In this document: positions 56,643-64,000 of the stretch, piece after piece
Layout of the letters: every line of letters begins with the position of its first letter
Numbering within the stretch: position 1 is the stretch's first letter
Assembly (NCBI GenBank): GCA_041391425.1
Contig: JAWKNZ010000002.1
Coordinates: 310,001 to 374,000, forward strand
From: JAWKNZ01 sp041391425
GTDB lineage: Bacteria; Bdellovibrionota_B; Oligoflexia; Oligoflexales; JAWKNZ01
DNA length: 64,000 bases
Reading direction: 5' to 3'
Position numbers and translations under genes: made by a program
The notes under the pieces: model-generated
Database searches by the model: none
What the model was told of the DNA's origin: nothing
Seen by the model: only the letters and a program-made list of their open reading frames with translations

Positions 56643-57023
56643 TTAAACATTAGCGATGGCTTCAATTTCTACCTTTACATCAAGGGGGAGTTTTGCCACC
56701 TGTACCGTGGAACGAGCGGGAAAGGGACGTTCAAAAAATTTTGCATAAATTTCGTTTACCTTCGCAAAATCATCCATGTCCTTAAGGAAGATTGTAGTTT
56801 TAACGACGTGATTTGTACTTAAGCCAGCTTCTTTTAAAACGGCTAGCAAGTTCTTCATAGCTTGTTCAGTTTGAGCGGTAATATCTTCCCCTACGATTTT
56901 CCCAGTGCTTGGGTCAACCGGGATTTGCCCCGAACAAAAAAGGGTGTTTCGCATTTGTATTGCTTGGGAGTATGGCCCAATTGCCTGTGGCGCATCTTTA
57001 GTTGCAACTTCTCTCTTATGCAT
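56643..57023 (-). CDS. ridA: RidA-family reactive intermediate deaminase
   Basis: 126 residues, typical YjgF/RidA size. It hydrolyses enamine/imine intermediates released by PLP enzymes such as threonine dehydratase. The conserved signature is PARSTVQVAKLPLDVKVEIE near the C-terminus (active-site Arg in P-A-R-S-T, and E-I-E), with APQAIGPYSQAI and FCSGQIPVDP near the N-terminus. The subunits form trimers in the cytosol. The trimer-forming residues are normal. Confidence 0.96.
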   Translation of the reverse strand: MHKREVATKDAPQAIGPYSQAIQMRNTLFCSGQIPVDPSTGKIVGEDITAQTEQAMKNLLAVLKEAGLSTNHVVKTTIFLKDMDDFAKVNEIYAKFFERPFPARSTVQVAKLPLDVKVEIEAIANV

Positions 57024-57081
57024 ATTTTGCTCGCTCCTTCTTCTGCATCATATACGCTTAGTCTATTTGGATGTTAGTTTT

Positions 57082-58173
57082 CTAATGGAGATTTTTGCCC
57101 AATTCTTGATTAACTTCAACGCGCAATTGTTCTAAATGTTTTTTAGCCATATCTGGTAATGAGTCATTTTGAGTAATTTTTTCACAATATTGCAAAAATT
57201 GCTCATATTGATTGAGGGCTAAAAACGCTTGGCAGCAGTGCATTTGTAGCTGCCAGGCTATATTGTGTTTTCCCCTGTTATTAGTAGTGTTGGTTAAAAG
57301 TGAATTTTCAAATTGCCAAACTATTGGAGGAATCTTTTCATATTGGCTATCAGCACCTAAGGCGCCAGTATACTCGATTAAAAATTCTATGCTTCGCTCT
57401 CCCTGAGCATAATACGAGCTTAATACTTTCGCTTTTTTATCCGCCCTTTGTTCGAGCTCACTGAGCAAGGCATGGCCGGCCCATGAGTCATGTTCTTTTG
57501 CCAAAGCTGCTATGAATGAATATACTTTTGAATTTTCATCTTCCGAATTTGAAGAATAGATATTTTGGGCTAAACTTGCTGCTAAATCCCATAGTTGCAT
57601 ATTATTTGATGATGCTTTTAGTGCAGCCTTAAGCCAAATTCCTGCCTCTTCAGCTCTTTGCTCATATAAAAAAATTTGTAACAGATTGATATAGGGTGCA
57701 ACCTCTTCCGGCACCATTTTTTGAGCGACTTTGAAGGAATGTTCAGCGATGTCTAGTTCTTCTAGTTGCATTGCAGCGGCTCCCTTAGCTAATTCAAACC
57801 TAAACCTTGTAATGGAGTCTATATCTTGATCATCAAATGGATATTTTTCAGCAAATTTCATAACTGGAATAGGGAGAGCCATTTGAATGAGTTCTTCTAG
57901 AATTAGAGCCAGGCCCTCAGAGCTTAGAGGAGGAATGTCTTCCAGTGGCTGGTTTAATCTGTCTAATAAAAAATCAGAAAAGCCTTGATCTTTATCGAAG
58001 CAATCGAGGTTTTCATTACTTTGATTTATCTGTTCCCTTGCATCTCTATCCTTCTGTATATTATCAGATATTGAATAGTCATCAAACCCAAGCCAATTTG
58101 CGAGGTTAGGGCCCATTGGGTATGTTTGCCATTGTGAAAGTGAAAGGTTATTTCGTGTCATTGGTTGTTCCAT
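57082..58173 (-). CDS. TPR-like protein of unknown function
   Basis: 363 residues, no signal peptide. Residues 105-340 are helical and show a repeated TPR-like pattern, e.g. FELAKGAAAMQLEELDIAEH, YINLLQIFLYEQRAEEAGIW and CQAFLALNQYEQFLQYCEKI. The N-terminal 90 residues are acidic and probably flexible. It is separated from ridA by 58 bases on the same strand and may precede it in one transcript. Its role as a scaffold is only inferred from the repeat type. Confidence 0.6.
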   Translation of the reverse strand: MEQPMTRNNLSLSQWQTYPMGPNLANWLGFDDYSISDNIQKDRDAREQINQSNENLDCFDKDQGFSDFLLDRLNQPLEDIPPLSSEGLALILEELIQMALPIPVMKFAEKYPFDDQDIDSITRFRFELAKGAAAMQLEELDIAEHSFKVAQKMVPEEVAPYINLLQIFLYEQRAEEAGIWLKAALKASSNNMQLWDLAASLAQNIYSSNSEDENSKVYSFIAALAKEHDSWAGHALLSELEQRADKKAKVLSSYYAQGERSIEFLIEYTGALGADSQYEKIPPIVWQFENSLLTNTTNNRGKHNIAWQLQMHCCQAFLALNQYEQFLQYCEKITQNDSLPDMAKKHLEQLRVEVNQELGKNLH

Positions 58174-58464
58174 TCTTAACGTGACTCATGAATCTGTTTT
58201 TTAAATAAGCGTCAAAGCAGCACAAATTACCATCAATTATTCTTCATGCCAATGGTGATTGTCGATCAAGCCGGCAGAGTTTATATAAAGGTGTGGAAGT
58301 AATAGTCTGCAAGGAATTACTGATTGCCACCTCTGAGACTCAATGGTAACTTGTAGGCGATTTTAAATATAGTTTGCGAAACCTATTGTAAACTTTAAGT
58401 AATATGTGAACTATTAATATTATAAAGTTTGTTTATAGTATAAAGTTGAAATGAGTAGCGTTCT

Positions 58465-60168
58465 ATGGCCGATGAGCATTTCCTTGAAAGCTTGGTTCAA
58501 CAATTAAAAGCCAAGCTGCCTAGTGGTGGTATTAGTTTTAATAGAAATGAAAAACATTCTGATGAGGATGTTTTGCTTTGCAATCGCGAGGCCATTCCAG
58601 ATGTTTTTCAAAGTTTGCATAAAGAATTTCCTTTTTTAATGGATGTTTGCGGTGTTGACTATCCGAAGCGTGATCAGCGCTTTGATGTTGTTTACCACTT
58701 GGCTGATTTAGAGAAAAAGCGCAGGTTGCGGATCAAAACGCAGGTTGCTGAAGGGGATTCAGTACCAAGTGTCATCGGAACCTATAAATCTGCGGATTGG
58801 TTTGAGCGAGAAGCTTATGACATGTTTGGAATCCGTTTTTCAGGCCACCCTAATTTACAGCGGATTTTATGCCATAACGATTTTGTCGGACATCCCCTAA
58901 GGAAGGATTATAGAGCCGATCAAAATCAGTCTCTTCGTACTCCAATGGAGCACACCTTTGAAAAAGACCGTGCGCGGATGATGCAAGAAGAGGAAGACCA
59001 TCTATCAGATAAGGTCTGGATTAATATTGGCCCTGCCCACCCGGCTACTCACGGGACCTTGCGTTTTATGGCTGTTTTGGAGGGTGAGGTCATACAAGAT
59101 GTCGATTTGGAAATTGGATACCTGCATCGATGTTTTGAAAAAATGGCTGAGACGCACCGCTATAATCAAATTATACCATATACAGACCGCTTGAATTATT
59201 GCTCTGCTCCTATCAATAACTCTGCTTGGTGTCGGACGGTTGAGAAAATGCTTGGTATTCAAGCGCCTCCAAGGGCCCAAGTGATTCGCGTTATATTAGA
59301 TGAATTTTCTCGGTGTATTGATCATTTTGTTTGTACGATCACTAATGCACTTGACTTGGGTGGAATGACAAATTTTTGGCTAGGCTTTAGAGCCAGGGAA
59401 GCTGTTTACGATTTATTTGAAAAGCTATGTGGAGCCCGTCTGACTGTATCGCTTGCGCGTGTTGGAGGGCTTGGGTTTGACTTGCCAAAAGGCTGGGTTC
59501 AACAGGCGAAGGAAACTTGCGATATCATTCTTCAAGCTCACCAAGAAGTCGGTAATCTGTGTACTAAAAACAGGATTTTTGTCAACAGGATGGTTGGTGT
59601 TACTGCAATTAGCGCGGAAGATGCGGTGAATTGGGGATATACTGGTCCATGCTTGCGAGCTGCCGGGGTTGCAAGAGATTTACGGATCGATCAACCATAT
59701 AGCATGTATGAAGAATTTGATTTTGATATCCCCATAGGTTCACGTGGAGATGCTTACGATCGTTATATGGTAAGGATGGAAGAAATCCTTCAATCAGTAA
59801 AAATTATCCGGCAAGCTTTGGATAATATTCCTGAAGGGCCGATTGCCGTTGACGATCCGACGATTAGCCTTCCGAGTAAGAAGGATGTATATGGCAATAT
59901 TGAAGGCTTAATGAACCAATTTATGTTGGTCATAAATGATGTGCAGCCAGAGCCTGGAGAGGTATACTCTGCTACCGAAGGGGCAAATGGAGAGTTAGGT
60001 TTTTATGTTGTTAGTGATGGAACGGGTAAACCCTATCGGGTGAAATGTAGGCCTCCTTGTTTTGCTCTTTTTCAAGCCTTTCCACAGCTTTTAAAGGGGC
60101 ATATGATTGGAGATTTGATCGCCGCCTTAGGTTCTATCAATATTATTGCCGGTGAGTTAGACCGCTGA
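58465..60168 (+). CDS. nuoCD: NADH-quinone oxidoreductase, fused subunits C and D
   Basis: 567 residues. Residues 1-170 are the NuoC (30 kDa) part, with the signature ADWFEREAYDMFGIRFSGHP and LRKDYR. The NuoD (49 kDa) part begins at about 188 with INIGPAHPATHGTLRFMAV and EIGYLHRCFEKMAETHRYNQ and ends DLIAALGSINIIAGELDR, the usual NuoD end. NuoD forms the quinone-binding cavity of complex I. Such C-D fusion is known in several bacteria including E. coli. It is the first complex I gene here: no nuoA or nuoB lies upstream. It starts 16 bases before nuoE. Confidence 0.97.
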   Translation: MADEHFLESLVQQLKAKLPSGGISFNRNEKHSDEDVLLCNREAIPDVFQSLHKEFPFLMDVCGVDYPKRDQRFDVVYHLADLEKKRRLRIKTQVAEGDSVPSVIGTYKSADWFEREAYDMFGIRFSGHPNLQRILCHNDFVGHPLRKDYRADQNQSLRTPMEHTFEKDRARMMQEEEDHLSDKVWINIGPAHPATHGTLRFMAVLEGEVIQDVDLEIGYLHRCFEKMAETHRYNQIIPYTDRLNYCSAPINNSAWCRTVEKMLGIQAPPRAQVIRVILDEFSRCIDHFVCTITNALDLGGMTNFWLGFRAREAVYDLFEKLCGARLTVSLARVGGLGFDLPKGWVQQAKETCDIILQAHQEVGNLCTKNRIFVNRMVGVTAISAEDAVNWGYTGPCLRAAGVARDLRIDQPYSMYEEFDFDIPIGSRGDAYDRYMVRMEEILQSVKIIRQALDNIPEGPIAVDDPTISLPSKKDVYGNIEGLMNQFMLVINDVQPEPGEVYSATEGANGELGFYVVSDGTGKPYRVKCRPPCFALFQAFPQLLKGHMIGDLIAALGSINIIAGELDR

Positions 60169-60183
60169 GTTGGAGTTAAGTGT

Positions 60184-60660
60184 ATGGCTGTGTTTACCCC
60201 ACAGATTGAAGAAAAAATAGAGCATTATTTGCAGCGTTATGAAACTAGAAGGTCTGCCATTTTGCCTATTTTACATGTGATACAAGATGAATATGGCTGG
60301 ATTAAAGACGAGCATATAAAAGAATTGGACGAGAAATTTCAATTGCATCGTGTTCATGTTCAGGAAGTTGCAACGTTTTATTCTATGTACCGGTTGAAAG
60401 AGCCTAAGAAATTTAGAATTTTATTTTGTGATAATGTAGTCTGCTGCATTATGGGTGCAAAACAAACAATGGCAAAGGTCCAGGAGTATATTGTTGCCTA
60501 TGAAAAAGCCGGTAAGGATTGTCCTTTTAGTTTGGAAGGAGTCCCTTGCTTAGGTGTCTGTGATGGCGCTCCTGCTATGTTAATAAATAAGGATCGGCAT
60601 CTTAAAATAAATCCAGATAATGTCGCTGAATATATGGAGCGGTATGCGCCGCTGCCTTGA
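60184..60660 (+). CDS. nuoE: NADH-quinone oxidoreductase subunit E (24 kDa)
   Basis: 158 residues, a thioredoxin-like [2Fe-2S] subunit of the NADH-binding arm. The four cluster ligands are C-x4-C in FCDNVVC and C-x3-C in CLGVCDGAPAM. An N-terminal helical bundle (ILPILHVIQDEYGWIKDEHI) and the conserved EVATFYSMYRL precede them. 15 bases after nuoCD and 82 bases before nuoF, in one operon. Confidence 0.97.
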   Translation: MAVFTPQIEEKIEHYLQRYETRRSAILPILHVIQDEYGWIKDEHIKELDEKFQLHRVHVQEVATFYSMYRLKEPKKFRILFCDNVVCCIMGAKQTMAKVQEYIVAYEKAGKDCPFSLEGVPCLGVCDGAPAMLINKDRHLKINPDNVAEYMERYAPLP

Positions 60661-60742
60661 GGCCTAGGTGTGATTGTATATATTTGTCAAACGTTAGAGC
60701 GATCTATACTCTAAAAAACAGCTGTTAAATTAAGGGTAAGGA

Positions 60743-62029
60743 ATGGGTGATACCATAACAAAAGTTAAGATTTTGACTCAATATGAGGGTATGTCAAATA
60801 GCCGTAGTTTATCGACTTATAAAGAGCACGGTGGTTACGAAGCTTTAGCGGTAGCACTAAAGAAATCTCCGGACGAGATTGTTTCTATAGTCAAAGATTC
60901 TGGATTGCGTGGGCGTGGAGGTGCAGGATTTCCGACTGGCTTGAAATGGAGTTTTGTACCTAAGACTGAGGGTAAGAAATATTTGTTATGCAATAATGAT
61001 GAAGGTGAGCCGGGTACATTTAAGGATCGCTATATTTTAGAGCTTAGCCCCCATATGCTAATTGAAGGGATGATCATTTCGGCTTTTGCCGTAGGTGCGC
61101 AGAAAGGTTACGTCTATACCCGCTGTGAGTTTTTTGATGAAATCAAGTGGCTAGATGATGCGATTAAGGAAGCCTATGAAGCAGGCTATTTAGGTAAGAA
61201 TATTTTAGGTCTGGGTTTTGATTTTGATTTGGATCAATATCAAGGGGCAGGAGCTTATATTTGTGGTGAAGAGACAGGGCTAATTTCTTCGTTAGAAGGA
61301 AAAAAAGGGCAACCTAAACTTAAACCCCCGTTTCCAGCTGTATCTGGATATTTAGGATGCCCTACAGTTGTTAATAACACAGAGACTTTGTCTGCTGTTC
61401 CTTGGATCGTTAAAAATGGCTCCGATGCGTATAGGGCAATAGGGACTGAGAAAAGTCCAGGGACTAAGTTGTTTTCTATTTCTGGACCGTTGAAAAACCC
61501 AGGTGTGTTTGAAGTTCCTTTGGGCTATCCGATGATGAAGTTGGTGGAAGAAGATGCTGGTGGCCTATTAGAAGGTGAAGAGCTTAAGGCTATCATTCCT
61601 GGAGGCTTGTCAGCACCAGTGCTTTTGCCTGAAGATGTTAAAGATTTAACTTTGGATTATGAAGCTATTGCGGCTAGTAAATCAATGTTGGGGTCTGGGG
61701 CTATTACAATTATACCTAAAAGGCAATGCATGGTAGAGCTTCTCAAACTTATCATGGATTTTTATCATCATGAAAGTTGTGGTCAGTGTACTCCGTGTCG
61801 TGAGGGAACGGGTTGGATTACTAATATCTTAGAAGGCTTTTTTGATAAAAGCGCGACAGTAGATGATATAGATCAGATTTATGCTATCTGTCAGCAAATG
61901 GCGGGCAGGACTATTTGTGCATTGTCCGATGCGGCGATGCCTACGGTTGGAATTATTAATAAATTTAGAGACGAGTTGGTTTCTTATATAGAGAGAGGTA
62001 CAGAGCGTGAGCGATTCAGTTACATTTAA
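60743..62029 (+). CDS. nuoF: NADH-quinone oxidoreductase subunit F (51 kDa)
   Basis: 428 residues; it binds NADH and FMN and holds cluster N3. The NADH loop GLRGRGGAGFPTGLKWSF (about 53-70), the FMN loop NNDEGEPGTFKDR and GAGAYICGEETGLISSLEG are present. The [4Fe-4S] ligands are in SCGQCTPCREGTGW (C-x2-C-x2-C) and the later Cys in GRTICALSDAA. Ends within nuoG by a 23-base overlap, indicating coupled translation. Confidence 0.98.
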   Translation: MGDTITKVKILTQYEGMSNSRSLSTYKEHGGYEALAVALKKSPDEIVSIVKDSGLRGRGGAGFPTGLKWSFVPKTEGKKYLLCNNDEGEPGTFKDRYILELSPHMLIEGMIISAFAVGAQKGYVYTRCEFFDEIKWLDDAIKEAYEAGYLGKNILGLGFDFDLDQYQGAGAYICGEETGLISSLEGKKGQPKLKPPFPAVSGYLGCPTVVNNTETLSAVPWIVKNGSDAYRAIGTEKSPGTKLFSISGPLKNPGVFEVPLGYPMMKLVEEDAGGLLEGEELKAIIPGGLSAPVLLPEDVKDLTLDYEAIAASKSMLGSGAITIIPKRQCMVELLKLIMDFYHHESCGQCTPCREGTGWITNILEGFFDKSATVDDIDQIYAICQQMAGRTICALSDAAMPTVGIINKFRDELVSYIERGTERERFSYI

Positions 62030-63491
62030 GCTCGATGGTAGGGATGTTGCAGTCCCAAAAGGCTGGACTGTTATGCAAGCAGCTAGGCGAGAAAATGTGC
62101 ACATTCCTCATTTCTGCTATCACGATGGGCTTTCTGTTGCTGGTGTCTGCCGATTTTGTATGGTGAAGGTTGAAGGCCGTCCAAAGATGGAGATTGCATG
62201 TAATTTATTAGCAACGGAAGGTATGGTTGTTGAAACTACTTCTGATGATGTTAAGCAGGCTCACAAGTGGGGCCTAGAATTTCACTTGGTAAATCATCCG
62301 CTGGATTGCCCTATTTGCGACCAAGCTGGTGAGTGTGAATTGCAAAATAGCTATATGAAGGTTGGTAAGTATAAGAGTGAAATGCACAGGCCAAAGGTAC
62401 TTAAGCCTAAAAATTTAGACGTTGGTAGCCAGCTGATACTGGATACTGAACGCTGTATTTTATGCTCCCGCTGTGTCCGCTTTGAAGAAGAAGTAACGAA
62501 AACCAATGGGCTTGGAATTTTTGACCGTGGTGATCGGGCTATCATCGGAACTTATGCTGAAGAGAAAATTGAGCACAATTATCAAGAAAATTTAGTTGAT
62601 ATTTGTCCTGTCGGCGCTTTTACTTCAAAGGAATTTCGATTTAAGCAACGGGTATGGTTTTTGGAAGAAAAAGATAGCATTTGTAATGGCTGTTCTACTG
62701 GGTGTCACATCAGCATGCATGGAAAGTCTAACGAGCTAAGGTATTATAGGGTTAAACCTAAGCATTCAGCTGTTAATGGCCATTGGATGTGTGATGAAGG
62801 TCGTCATAGTTATCGCTATTTAAACCCTGAGGAGCGTCTTAGCCGCTGGTGGTATAAGGACAATATGAATGAAAGGATAGCTGGAGGCAAAGATGAAGGT
62901 TTATCCATACTTGCGAGAAAGCTTAAGGATACTAATATAGATGAAATTGCTTTGCTGGTTTCTGCTCATCAGACTAATGAGGAATATGAAGCGCTGCTTG
63001 CTTATTTTGTAAAAGAATTGGGAATAAGTAAAGTATATCAATGGCGGCAAGACCACGAAGATATTAATGCATTTGATGGCATCTTGTTACGAGGTGACCG
63101 TAATCCAAATACATTGGGATTGCAAAATGCCTTAACGAAATTTGGTCTTAAGGCAGAGGTTAAGAACGAGTTTGAAAAATGCTTACTCAGTGGAGCAAAG
63201 GTTGTTATAGCCCTTTGTCCAGAAAGTCCGCAGTCATTTCCTGAGCTTAAAGAGCATCTTGCGAAATTGAGTGAAATGCCATTTGTCTCTGCTTGGTCTG
63301 CGCATTATCTACCAGAAGAAATAGAGACTATTAGTCATACTGTGCCTCTTAAGGGCTTTGTAGAAAAAAGAGGTTCATTTACTAACCATGAGGGTAACAT
63401 TGGCGAGCTAAGCGATCCTTTTCCTGCAGTGATCCATGGTGCGGTTGATGTTTGTGAGATGATTGAGAGCCTTCGTGAATTAATGGGATAG
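62007..63491 (+). CDS. nuoG: NADH-quinone oxidoreductase subunit G, short form
   Basis: 494 residues from GTG 62007 (AGAGAGG upstream). Cluster ligands in order: CYHDGLSVAGVCRFC and IACNLL for the [2Fe-2S] N1b; HLVNHPLDCPICDQAGECEL for N5; CILCSRCVRFEEE and DICPVGAF for N4; and C-x2-C-x3-C in CNGCSTGCHISMHG plus the later Cys (WMCDEGRHS) of an N7-like cluster. After about residue 285 comes a shortened oxidoreductase-like region. Most NuoG proteins are about 700-900 residues, so the C-terminal molybdopterin-like domain is reduced here. The frame is intact and followed 49 bases later by nuoI, so the size looks natural. Confidence 0.95.
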   Translation: MSDSVTFKLDGRDVAVPKGWTVMQAARRENVHIPHFCYHDGLSVAGVCRFCMVKVEGRPKMEIACNLLATEGMVVETTSDDVKQAHKWGLEFHLVNHPLDCPICDQAGECELQNSYMKVGKYKSEMHRPKVLKPKNLDVGSQLILDTERCILCSRCVRFEEEVTKTNGLGIFDRGDRAIIGTYAEEKIEHNYQENLVDICPVGAFTSKEFRFKQRVWFLEEKDSICNGCSTGCHISMHGKSNELRYYRVKPKHSAVNGHWMCDEGRHSYRYLNPEERLSRWWYKDNMNERIAGGKDEGLSILARKLKDTNIDEIALLVSAHQTNEEYEALLAYFVKELGISKVYQWRQDHEDINAFDGILLRGDRNPNTLGLQNALTKFGLKAEVKNEFEKCLLSGAKVVIALCPESPQSFPELKEHLAKLSEMPFVSAWSAHYLPEEIETISHTVPLKGFVEKRGSFTNHEGNIGELSDPFPAVIHGAVDVCEMIESLRELMG

Positions 63492-63540
63492 TGTTCTATC
63501 TATTTGTTTTTGCAATACAGAAAACTAGGGAAAGTAAAAT

Positions 63541-64000
63541 ATGGCAGTTATAAAAGTAGAAAAGCCTCCATTTGATAAAAATATTTTATTTGCGGCTATG
63601 AACACGTTTTTACAGATATTTCGCGGGTTGTGGATGACTAATAAGATTATGTTCAAGCAGCTATTGAAAATAGAAAAAACAGATACTTTAGAATGGCCTG
63701 AGCAGCCAGCTACATATGGTCCACGGTTTAAGGGAAGGCATTTTTTAACTAGAAGAGAGGATGGTCAGGTTCGATGCACAGCATGTTTTTTGTGCGCAAC
63801 TGCTTGTCCAGCTGAATGTATTTATATAGAAGCAGGTGAACACGAAGATAGTCGTATTGAAAAATATCCTGTGCGTTTTGAAATTGATATCCTACGCTGT
63901 GTTTTTTGTGGTTTTTGTGAGGAAGCTTGTCCATTAGATGCGATCCGTCTTGGTCCGGAATTTGTGATGACGGGAACAGCAGAAGATAAATGGGTTTATA
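63541..64000 (+). CDS. nuoI: NADH-quinone oxidoreductase subunit I, truncated by the window edge
   Basis: Open from ATG 63541 to the window end (153 codons seen). It carries the two ferredoxin motifs of NuoI: CTACFLCATACPAECI and CVFCGFCEEACPLDAI, each C-x2-C-x2-C-x3-C-P, for clusters N6a and N6b that pass electrons to NuoB. The upstream hydrophilic N-terminus and RFKGRHFL match the family. It follows nuoG directly without the usual nuoH in between. Confidence 0.97.
   Translation, partial: MAVIKVEKPPFDKNILFAAMNTFLQIFRGLWMTNKIMFKQLLKIEKTDTLEWPEQPATYGPRFKGRHFLTRREDGQVRCTACFLCATACPAECIYIEAGEHEDSRIEKYPVRFEIDILRCVFCGFCEEACPLDAIRLGPEFVMTGTAEDKWVY

Overview
The window is AT-rich chromosomal DNA from a Gram-negative bacterium. 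It carries an outer-membrane lipoprotein export gene (lolC-like), many lipoproteins with clear lipoboxes, an O-antigen-ligase-like protein, a SPOR protein, fused NuoCD and a proteobacterial-type rrn operon. My best guess is a deltaproteobacterium-like lineage (Bdellovibrionota/Oligoflexia), but I infer this from general gene content and the look of the 16S and have not tested it. Several housekeeping genes are visibly decaying (lepA, thrA, a CHASE2 gene, and single frameshifts in nagZ and lolC), and repeats and a MITE are present. This would fit a host-associated lineage in early genome reduction, although some single-base indels could be sequence errors.

Layout. 0-12.6 kb: a cut-off SRPBCC gene, khpA, broken nagZ, then a minus-strand block (CorC/CNNM protein, ybeY, small unknown, trmB, RNase P RNA, murA, SNF2-SWIM helicase). 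This is followed by a plus-strand trio in which a CheY-like receiver lies between two paralogous helical proteins with a CheZ-like DxxxQ motif. 12.6-18.4 kb: a complete rrn operon (promoter, 16S, tRNA-less spacer, 23S, 5S, terminator) with RNase III stems visible. 18.5-28 kb: an O-antigen-ligase-like gene; intact thrB-thrC divergent from a four-times frameshifted thrA; a full-length but heavily mutated lepA; a small lipoprotein and a CHASE2 remnant. 28-41 kb: SPOR protein, UvrA-family ATPase, a vWA lipoprotein with a polytopic membrane protein, panB, a tandem array of about 120-bp repeats just upstream of dnaJ, an alpha/beta-hydrolase lipoprotein, small membrane proteins interrupted by a 181-bp MITE, an inverted second copy of the repeat, and a DUF1573-type secreted protein.

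41-58 kb: a large orphan protein, a sigma-54 response regulator, GST overlapping ruvC, hemB, frameshifted lolC, a lysine-rich zinc-motif protein, miaB, ffh, a lipoprotein paired with a membrane-anchored protein resembling phage tail-tube (gp19-type) proteins, ridA and a TPR-like protein. 58.4 kb to the end: respiratory complex I genes nuoCD, nuoE, nuoF, nuoG and the start of nuoI, with no nuoH between nuoG and nuoI.

The strongest candidates for something undescribed are the CheY module with two possible CheZ-like partners, the tail-tube-like membrane protein with its lipoprotein, and the amplified 120-bp repeat family. MurA also has Asp in place of the usual catalytic Cys.
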